45,472 nucleotides of DNA, from contig CANOBU010000005.1 of the NCBI GenBank assembly GCA_947564425.1, positions 1-45,472 on the forward strand, given 5' to 3'. Below the pieces are notes generated by a model. It had not been told where the DNA came from. It was given only the letters and a program-made list of their open reading frames with translations, and ran no database searches. The DNA is from an uncultured Eggerthellaceae bacterium. Lineage in GTDB: Bacteria; Actinomycetota; Coriobacteriia; Coriobacteriales; Eggerthellaceae. Below, in pieces: positions 39,708-45,472 of this stretch (position 1 is its first letter; each line of letters begins with the position of its first letter). The position numbers and the translations under genes are program-made.

Positions 39708-41470
39708 TTGGCACCTCCGGGCATGCTCGAGGCGGGAATCTGCTCGATGGCAGAGAAGTTGCAGTATTGGGCGCACTGGCCGCAGCCGATGCACTGGGCG
39801 GAATCGATGGAGGCGATGCGCGTCTCGGCATCGCGCGCGATAGCCGGGCATCCCAGCGACACGCACACCCCGCAGCCGGTGCACGACCCGTTCACGAAAT
39901 AGAAGGGCTTGCGCTGGCGGTGCAGCAGCACGCAGGGCGAGCGGAACACGATCACCGAGAGCTCGTCGGCCTCATCGGCCACCGCCTGCTTCAGCGCGCT
40001 GCGCACGGCCTGGGCGTCGTTGGGGTCGACCTCGCGCACATGGGGCACCTGCAGCGCCTCCAGCAACCCCATCAGATCCAGCTCGGTGCTCGGGCGCCCC
40101 TGCAGGGTCTCGCCGTTGAAGGGATTGCCCTGGCGGCCCGTCATGGCCGTGGTGCGGTTGTCCAAGATGCACACGGTGCCCGCCCCCCGGTTGTACACGG
40201 TGGACACGAGCGACGAGAGGCCCGAATGCGCGAAGGTGGAATCCCCGATGACGGCCACCACGGGCCGGTGGTCGGTGCCGGCCAGGGCCAGCTCGAAGCC
40301 ATGGGCCATCGAGACGGACGCCCCCATGTCAACGCAGGTGTCCATGGCGGACAGCGGCGGGAGCGCCCCCAGGGTGTAGCAGCCGATGTCGCCGGTGACG
40401 ATGGCCTTCAGGCGGGCGAGCTCCCGGAATACCAGGCGGTGCGGGCAACCGGCGCACAGGGCCGGCGGCCGCGCCGGGATATCGGCGGGTCGTTCGCGAT
40501 GGGGCAGCTCCGGCAGCCCCAGGGCCCGGCGCACGATGCCCGGCGACAGCTCGCCGTCCTCGGGCAGGGGGCTAGGGAACGCCGCCGGCTGCACACCGGC
40601 AGCCCTCACGGCCTCGGCGAGGTAGCGCGAGCCCTCTTCCACCACGTAGAGCTCGGCCACGGCATCGGCGAACCGGTTCAGCATGCCTGCGGGCAGAGGC
40701 CAGGTGACGCCCAGCTTCAGCACCGAGGCCTCGGGCAGCGCCTCGCGCACATGCTGGTACACGGCCCCGCTGCATACGACGCCCACAGCCGTATCGCGCA
40801 TCTCCATGCGGTTGTAGGGGCATTCCTCGACCCATCGGCGCAGGCGGTCGATGCGCTCCAGCTGCACCTTGCGCCGCGGCTTGGCATAGGCGGGCATCAT
40901 CACCCATTTCGCCGGGTCGGACGCATAGGATGCCGGCTCGGCAGCCGCGCGGTCGCCCGGCTGCACCGGGGTGCGCGTATGGGACACGCGCACGGTGGAG
41001 CGGATTATCACGGGCACATCGAAGCGCTCCGACAGCCCATAGGCATCGCGGGCCATCTCCAGCGCCTCCTGGGAATCGGAGGGGTCGAGCACGGGAATAT
41101 GGGCCGCCGCCCCGTAATAGCGGGAATCCTGCTCGTTCTGCGACGAGTACATGCCGGGGTCATCGGCTGCCAGCAGCACCAAGCCGCCCCCCACCCCCGT
41201 GTAGGCGGCGGTGAACAGGGGGTCGGCCGCCACGTTCACGCCCACATGCTTCATGGTGACCAAGGTGCGCGCACCGGCCGCCGATGCACCCAGGGCAACC
41301 TCCAGGGCCACCTTCTCGTTCGTGCACCACTCGGCGTATACGCCGTCGCAGCGGGCGAAGGCTTCCATGGTCTCCGTCGACGGGGTGCCGGGGTAGGCCA
41401 CGCCGATGGCGGCGCCGGCCTCCCAGGCACCGCGGGCGATGGCCTCGTTTCCAGACATAAGCTCTCGCAA
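39704..41470 (-). CDS. iorA: Indolepyruvate:ferredoxin oxidoreductase, alpha subunit
   Basis: IorA carries the thiamine diphosphate site and the iron-sulfur clusters. The 588-residue protein opens RELMSGNEAIARGAWEAG, has the pyrimidine-binding domain first, the TPP domain with GDIGCYTLG and GDSTFAHSG, and ends in two ferredoxin motifs, CTGCGVCVSLGCP and CIGCGQCAQYC. The TTG at 41470 is chosen because AGGAAGGAG lies six bases upstream; an in-frame ATG at 41497 has no SD and would add nine residues. It overlaps iorB, and together they form the complete enzyme. Confidence 0.95.
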   Translation of the reverse strand: MRELMSGNEAIARGAWEAGAAIGVAYPGTPSTETMEAFARCDGVYAEWCTNEKVALEVALGASAAGARTLVTMKHVGVNVAADPLFTAAYTGVGGGLVLLAADDPGMYSSQNEQDSRYYGAAAHIPVLDPSDSQEALEMARDAYGLSERFDVPVIIRSTVRVSHTRTPVQPGDRAAAEPASYASDPAKWVMMPAYAKPRRKVQLERIDRLRRWVEECPYNRMEMRDTAVGVVCSGAVYQHVREALPEASVLKLGVTWPLPAGMLNRFADAVAELYVVEEGSRYLAEAVRAAGVQPAAFPSPLPEDGELSPGIVRRALGLPELPHRERPADIPARPPALCAGCPHRLVFRELARLKAIVTGDIGCYTLGALPPLSAMDTCVDMGASVSMAHGFELALAGTDHRPVVAVIGDSTFAHSGLSSLVSTVYNRGAGTVCILDNRTTAMTGRQGNPFNGETLQGRPSTELDLMGLLEALQVPHVREVDPNDAQAVRSALKQAVADEADELSVIVFRSPCVLLHRQRKPFYFVNGSCTGCGVCVSLGCPAIARDAETRIASIDSAQCIGCGQCAQYCNFSAIEQIPASSMPGGAK

Positions 41471-41522
41471 GCCGGGCTCCTTCCTCCCAGGGCTCATGGT
41501 AATGCGGAAAAGCGATGCGGCC

Positions 41523-41963
41523 CTAGGGCCGCTCGCGGTACATCAGGCAGAATGCGCCGATCTGCAGCATATCGCCCGGCTTCAGCTCGCTGGCCTCCAC
41601 CAGGCGGTCGTTGACCCACACCCCGTTGACGGACCCCTGGTCGCGGATGACGCAACCCCCCTGCCCCACCTCGATGGATGCATGGTTGCGGGATACCGTC
41701 ATATCGTTCAAGAATATATCGCAGCGGGGGTCGCGGCCCACCGTGAGGTTCCCGCGGCGCAGCTCGATGTCGATGCCCGTCTGGGGGCCGCGCACCACCC
41801 GCAGCGCGAAGCGATGGGACGCCGCGGCCTCGGCCGGCACCTCGGGCTGGGCCATGATGGGCTCGAACTTCTCGGTGGGGCCCAGCATGCGGAAACCGCA
41901 GGCGGGGCAGCTGGGGGCATCGGCGGGCAGCTGGGCATTGCAGATGGGGCAAACGTTGGTCAT
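41523..41963 (-). CDS. Zinc-ribbon FHA-domain protein
   Basis: A 146-residue cytosolic protein. The N-terminus is a zinc ribbon (CPIC...CPAC, cysteines near 5, 8, 19 and 22) and the rest is a forkhead-associated domain (about residues 50-143) with the phosphothreonine-binding signature GR (in LTVGRDPRCD), SRNHA and the SVNG turn. It would recognise a phosphothreonine on a partner protein; no Ser/Thr kinase gene is in view. GGGAGG lies just before the ATG. It sits between a carboxypeptidase gene and iorA, suggesting a regulatory link to cell-wall work, which is inference. Confidence 0.88.
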   Translation of the reverse strand: MTNVCPICNAQLPADAPSCPACGFRMLGPTEKFEPIMAQPEVPAEAAASHRFALRVVRGPQTGIDIELRRGNLTVGRDPRCDIFLNDMTVSRNHASIEVGQGGCVIRDQGSVNGVWVNDRLVEASELKPGDMLQIGAFCLMYRERP

Positions 41964-41998
41964 GGGTCCTCCCTTGCGGTCTTCCTCGGCGATCCGGG

Positions 41999-43390
41999 CT
42001 ATACGCCACTCGTCCTGTTGTCCTGGATCACCGGCATGACGTTGTATATCTGGGATTCGGCCTGGGCCGGCTGGCCGCTGAAGCCGCCGATGATGCGCTG
42101 CCCCATGATGGCCAGGGCCTCCAGGGGGTTGGGCCCCTCCACGCGCTCGACGGCCACCAGATCCTGCTCGGCCACCACCATGTTATGCTGGCGGTAGGTC
42201 ACGGTGCCCAGCTTATCGCCGGGATTCACCGTGCCGCGCACATCGTCGAACACGAAGGACTGGCTCACATTGCCCTCCAGGTCGAAGATGGATATCTCCG
42301 CATCGGGGTCGGCCAGGGTGGCCTTCACCGTCTTATCGGGCCAATCCCCATGGCTCACAGCCGCCACCATGGGGACGTCGCGCGATTGGCCGCCATACTC
42401 CATGGCGGCGCTCGACTCGCTCTGGGCCAGCTTCAGCACCTTCACATGGTCGTAGTACCACTCGAACAGCGTGCGCGCATCCACGAAGCGCTGATGGTCG
42501 TCGGAGGAATCGAGCACCACGGCATACAGCTCGCGGCCCTCCTTGCTGGCCGCCCCGGCGAAGGAGGGGCCGGCGGCATCGGTCATGCCGGTCTTTATGC
42601 CTATGGCGTAATCGTACATCTCGAGCAGCTCGTCGGTGGTCTCGAGCTCGACCTCCTCGTCTTTGCCGTCGCGCTTCACGGTGATCGAGGTGGACCCGTG
42701 GGACACCACATCGCGGATCTCGTCGAAGCCCATGGCATAGCGGGCCACCTTCGCCTGGTCCTCGGCGGTGGAGTGCAGGTTGCCCACGTAGTTCTCGTCA
42801 TCCAGGCCGTGGGGGTTCTCGTACAGGGTGTTCGTGCAACCCAGCGCGGCGGCCTTCTGGTTCATCGCGGCCACGAATGCCTCCACGGGACCATCGGCCC
42901 CGGAGCCCTTCCCGGCGGCGACCATGGTCGCCCCCACCGATTCGGCCAGGGCGACGGCGGCATCGTTGCCGCTGGGCACCAGCAGGGCCTTCAGGGCCGC
43001 ATCGAAGGTCATCACATCGCCTTCCTGCAGGTTCGCGCTGGACTCGCCGATGGTCGCCGCCGCCTGCGACACGGGTATGTCGATGCTGCGGTCGGCGTTC
43101 TCGAGGGCTATCACGGCGGTCATCACCTTCGTGATGGACGCTATCTGGTGGGCGCTGTCGCCGTTGCGGCTGAAGTAGACCGTGCCGTCCTCGTCCATCA
43201 GGGCGGCGTATTCCGATTCGATGGAGGGGCAATCGGCCACGGTGAGGCCCCATGCCTCGACGGAGGTGCCGGCGATGACATCCGCCTTGCGCACATCGGC
43301 CCATGCCGCAGACGGCATCAGCAGGGCGAGGGCCAAGAGCAGCGCCCCGGCGATCCGCGAAAGCGGGGAGATGATCCTCCTAGCGCCCAT
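41999..43390 (-). CDS. dacA: D-alanyl-D-alanine carboxypeptidase (DacA/PBP5 type)
   Basis: A penicillin-binding S11 peptidase that trims the terminal D-Ala of peptidoglycan stems. After a signal peptide (about residues 1-31, hydrophobic core ALLLALALLMPSA), the three active-site motifs are in order: SxxK in ASITKV (about 85-88), SxN in VPSGND (about 140) and KTG in GIKTGMTD. A C-terminal beta domain and an amphipathic end follow. The ATG at 43390 gives a classical signal peptide and overlaps the VanW gene by 11 bases; an ATG at 43405 with AAGGGG upstream is also possible. Length is about 463 residues. Confidence 0.92.
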   Translation of the reverse strand: MGARRIISPLSRIAGALLLALALLMPSAAWADVRKADVIAGTSVEAWGLTVADCPSIESEYAALMDEDGTVYFSRNGDSAHQIASITKVMTAVIALENADRSIDIPVSQAAATIGESSANLQEGDVMTFDAALKALLVPSGNDAAVALAESVGATMVAAGKGSGADGPVEAFVAAMNQKAAALGCTNTLYENPHGLDDENYVGNLHSTAEDQAKVARYAMGFDEIRDVVSHGSTSITVKRDGKDEEVELETTDELLEMYDYAIGIKTGMTDAAGPSFAGAASKEGRELYAVVLDSSDDHQRFVDARTLFEWYYDHVKVLKLAQSESSAAMEYGGQSRDVPMVAAVSHGDWPDKTVKATLADPDAEISIFDLEGNVSQSFVFDDVRGTVNPGDKLGTVTYRQHNMVVAEQDLVAVERVEGPNPLEALAIMGQRIIGGFSGQPAQAESQIYNVMPVIQDNRTSGV

Positions 43391-45472
43391 CGCCTGCGGC
43401 ATCATCGGAGCCATCCCCTTCCCCATCGGCACCGTCTTCCGCCTTCTCCTCTTCTTCCGCCTTCTCCTTCTTCGCACGCTCGTCCTCGAGCTCCTTCTTC
43501 AGCTTGTCGGTATCCGTGCCGGGGCCCACGGTGTATATCTCGTCCTTGGGTTCGTAGACCGACTGGAACGAATCGAAGGTGATGGTGAGGCCGTCCTTGT
43601 TCTTCACCGTGCGGGTGACCATTATCTGCGAGCCGTCCTCGCCGGTCGATTTCTTCACATAGGCGCCGGGGGCGTAGGTCTCGTCCTCTTTGAAGCGCAC
43701 CGAGTACTTCTCGCCCTTCTCGCGCTCGCCTACCTGCGATTCCACCGTATAGCCGGTATAGACGCTGTACAGCTTGCAGGTGACGCTGGTATCGGTATAG
43801 CTCATGACCAGCAGGATATCGCTGGGCAGGGTGTTCTTCCAAACAAGGTCCATCTCGGGGTAGGTCACGGCGGCGTCGCGGCCATCGGGGTAGTTGCCCA
43901 TGTACAGCGAATGGTTGTGGCGCTCGGCTATATCCAGGCCCGCCTCGTACACCGCATTGAATATGGTGGTGGCCACCTGGCATATGCCGCCGCCGATGGA
44001 ATCGGTTATCTCGCCATCGATGATGGATCCGGCCGCCCAGAACCCGGCCTCCTCGTTGGTGTTGCCGGACTGGTCGTTGAAGCTCCAGGTGCCCCCGTTG
44101 CCCTTCACGATGGCCCCATCCAGGATGTCGGCCGCAAGCTTTATGTTGTGGTTGCGGTTCTCGGTGCCCACGTAGTTGGTGAATTCGGTGGTGAACTCGC
44201 CCACCACCGTCACGATCTCGGAATCGATGGCCTGGTCGAGCGTGAGCGTCTCGGGCTTGTCCGATTCGCCGATATCGATCTGCACGGTATAGGGCTGCTG
44301 GTCGGTCCAGGCGATGCCGGAGGGCCCGTACAGCGCATCGTCGAGCTGCTGCACGGCCGGAGCTATCTCGGGCAGGTTGCCCTCGCCGCCGGTATGCACG
44401 ATTATGCCGTCGCCCGTGCGCTCGAAGGTCACCGTGGTATCATCGCCGGTCACATGGGCCTCGGCCCCCTTGGCGATGGCGGGGGTCGCCTTCGAGCCAT
44501 CGATGGAGGGCTGCAGCTTGAAGCCCTCGCCATCGGGCACCGTGCGCACCACCGTCCAGTCGCCCAGGTCGATATCGGTGGCGTGGTACTGGTTATCCTT
44601 GTAGTAGAAGCGGGCATCGCAGCCCAGGGCGTGGTTCAGCTGGTCCACCAGCAGGGCCACCTGCTCGGCGCTTATGCGGGAGGGGGCATCGGTCAGCTCG
44701 GCCACGAAGGAGGCCGGCTGGTCGTCGCCGATCATAGCGGCGGAGAGCTTCCCTGCGAGCCAGGGCCGGTCCACCATGCGGCCGTCGTGGCCCTCGATGG
44801 GATAGGCGTAGGCCTTCACGATCTGCACCGTGGCATCTTGGCGCGGATCGCCTATGGCGTTGTCGATCTGGGAGGCGAAGGCATCCAGGGCCTCAAGGTC
44901 GAAATCGACCCCCAGGGGTATATCCACGGGGTCGGCGATCATCTGGATGCGCTTGATGAAGCCGCCGTCCTCGCGGCCGCAGGCCAGGGCCTCGTCGATG
45001 GCGCGCTCATAGGGGATGTTCGCCTTCAGCGACAGGGCATCGGTGGTCCAATGGTCGGCCTCGACCGGCGCACCCTGGGAACCGGCATCGCCGGCCGAGG
45101 CCAGAGCCTCCTCGGTGATGCGGCGGTCCTCGTCGCTGCCGTACACGGTCACCTGCGCATGGGAGACCCGCGGGCCGAAGGCGCTGCGCAGGGCCTGGTT
45201 CATCTCGCTGCGGTCCATGCCGCTCACATCCACGCCGTTCACGGACACCCCCGCATAGGCCCGCTGCCAATGGCTGGCCGTATCCCAAACGCCCAGCGCG
45301 GCCAGGGCGATCAGCAGGATCAGCGCCACCATGGCCGGCTTGCTGCTGCGCAGGCGCTCCCAAAGGGAGGGCCGGGGGGGTGCCACCGACAGCGCACGAT
45401 GGCCGCCGGCGGTGCGGTCGGAGGCCGCACGCTGCGGGGCGGCTGCAGAAGGGCGGCGGCTGCGGGATGCCG
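43380..45472 (-). CDS. VanW-domain cell-wall protein (partial at the window edge)
   Basis: A membrane-anchored protein with one N-terminal transmembrane helix (MVALILLIALAALGV), two YoaR-like putative peptidoglycan-binding domains, a VanW domain with the GGGICQVATTIFNAV signature, a G5-like segment and a charged Glu/Lys/Asp tail. The frame stays open to the right edge, reading Arg/Ser/Pro/Ala-rich sequence before the membrane helix, so the start may lie outside the window; a GTG at 45386 is a possible internal start giving 668 residues. It overlaps the carboxypeptidase gene. VanW function is unknown, though the domain is common in Gram-positive cell envelopes and need not mean vancomycin resistance. 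Confidence 0.88.
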   Translation of the reverse strand, partial: ASRSRRPSAAAPQRAASDRTAGGHRALSVAPPRPSLWERLRSSKPAMVALILLIALAALGVWDTASHWQRAYAGVSVNGVDVSGMDRSEMNQALRSAFGPRVSHAQVTVYGSDEDRRITEEALASAGDAGSQGAPVEADHWTTDALSLKANIPYERAIDEALACGREDGGFIKRIQMIADPVDIPLGVDFDLEALDAFASQIDNAIGDPRQDATVQIVKAYAYPIEGHDGRMVDRPWLAGKLSAAMIGDDQPASFVAELTDAPSRISAEQVALLVDQLNHALGCDARFYYKDNQYHATDIDLGDWTVVRTVPDGEGFKLQPSIDGSKATPAIAKGAEAHVTGDDTTVTFERTGDGIIVHTGGEGNLPEIAPAVQQLDDALYGPSGIAWTDQQPYTVQIDIGESDKPETLTLDQAIDSEIVTVVGEFTTEFTNYVGTENRNHNIKLAADILDGAIVKGNGGTWSFNDQSGNTNEEAGFWAAGSIIDGEITDSIGGGICQVATTIFNAVYEAGLDIAERHNHSLYMGNYPDGRDAAVTYPEMDLVWKNTLPSDILLVMSYTDTSVTCKLYSVYTGYTVESQVGEREKGEKYSVRFKEDETYAPGAYVKKSTGEDGSQIMVTRTVKNKDGLTITFDSFQSVYEPKDEIYTVGPGTDTDKLKKELEDERAKKEKAEEEEKAEDGADGEGDGSDDAAGDGR

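Noticed and set aside
43380-45472. Vancomycin resistance gene
   Set aside because: VanW domains are widespread in Gram-positive envelope proteins and no vanHAX, vanR or vanS gene is nearby.

Overview
This window is a densely packed, GC-rich bacterial chromosome segment of essential and housekeeping genes, with no tRNA, rRNA, insertion sequence, CRISPR array or prophage that I can see. The gene set suggests an anaerobic Actinobacterium, most likely of the class Coriobacteriia (Eggerthella/Slackia-like). This is an inference from several points: high GC; a HrcA/CIRCE heat-shock circuit; LexA boxes of the Gram-positive/actinobacterial CGAAC-N4-GTTCG type; RNase J and RNase Y together with no RNase E; a SpoVS homologue; a menaquinone-type prenyltransferase; and an oxygen-sensitive indolepyruvate:ferredoxin oxidoreductase. 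The species cannot be named from the sequence alone.

Left block (1-9500, + strand): a non-coding edge with a CIRCE operator, then hrcA-dnaJ-mtaB, followed by the conserved cluster phoH-ybeY-dgkA-era, a zinc-ribbon/PASTA membrane protein, recO, a small TSCPD protein and rpsO, which ends in a clear terminator. Themes are protein folding, tRNA modification, ribosome maturation and DNA repair.

Middle block (9500-22600, + strand): pnp, dapB-dapA (lysine/diaminopimelate), RNase J, a second strong terminator, then ftsK, a RodZ-like HTH membrane protein, a YajQ-family protein, rimO, and one reading frame that fuses phosphatidylglycerophosphate synthase to a CinA/PncC amidohydrolase.

SOS and RNA block (22600-34150): recA-recX under a LexA-box promoter, then rny, an uncharacterised GHKL-type ATPase, spoVS, miaB, miaA, dapF, hflX, lexA (- strand, with two mirror-image LexA boxes in its promoter), nrdR and dut. 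The order rny-X-spoVS-miaB resembles the Firmicutes order rny-ymdB-spoVS-...-miaB, with the GHKL ATPase where ymdB would be.

Right block: a small membrane protein, an AT-rich nested inverted repeat, a tandem pair of paralogous DUF262-only proteins (GmrS-like, without the DUF1524 nuclease half), and menA. Converging on these from the other side is a tight minus-strand operon: a VanW-domain protein (cut by the window edge), a D-Ala-D-Ala carboxypeptidase, a zinc-ribbon FHA protein, iorA, iorB and glutamyl-Q tRNA synthetase.

The best candidates for undescribed biology are the RNase Y-GHKL ATPase-SpoVS locus, the DUF262 pair with its AT-rich repeat, the PgsA-CinA fusion, the shortened HrcA, and a set of putatively leaderless genes whose -10 box sits six or seven bases before the ATG.
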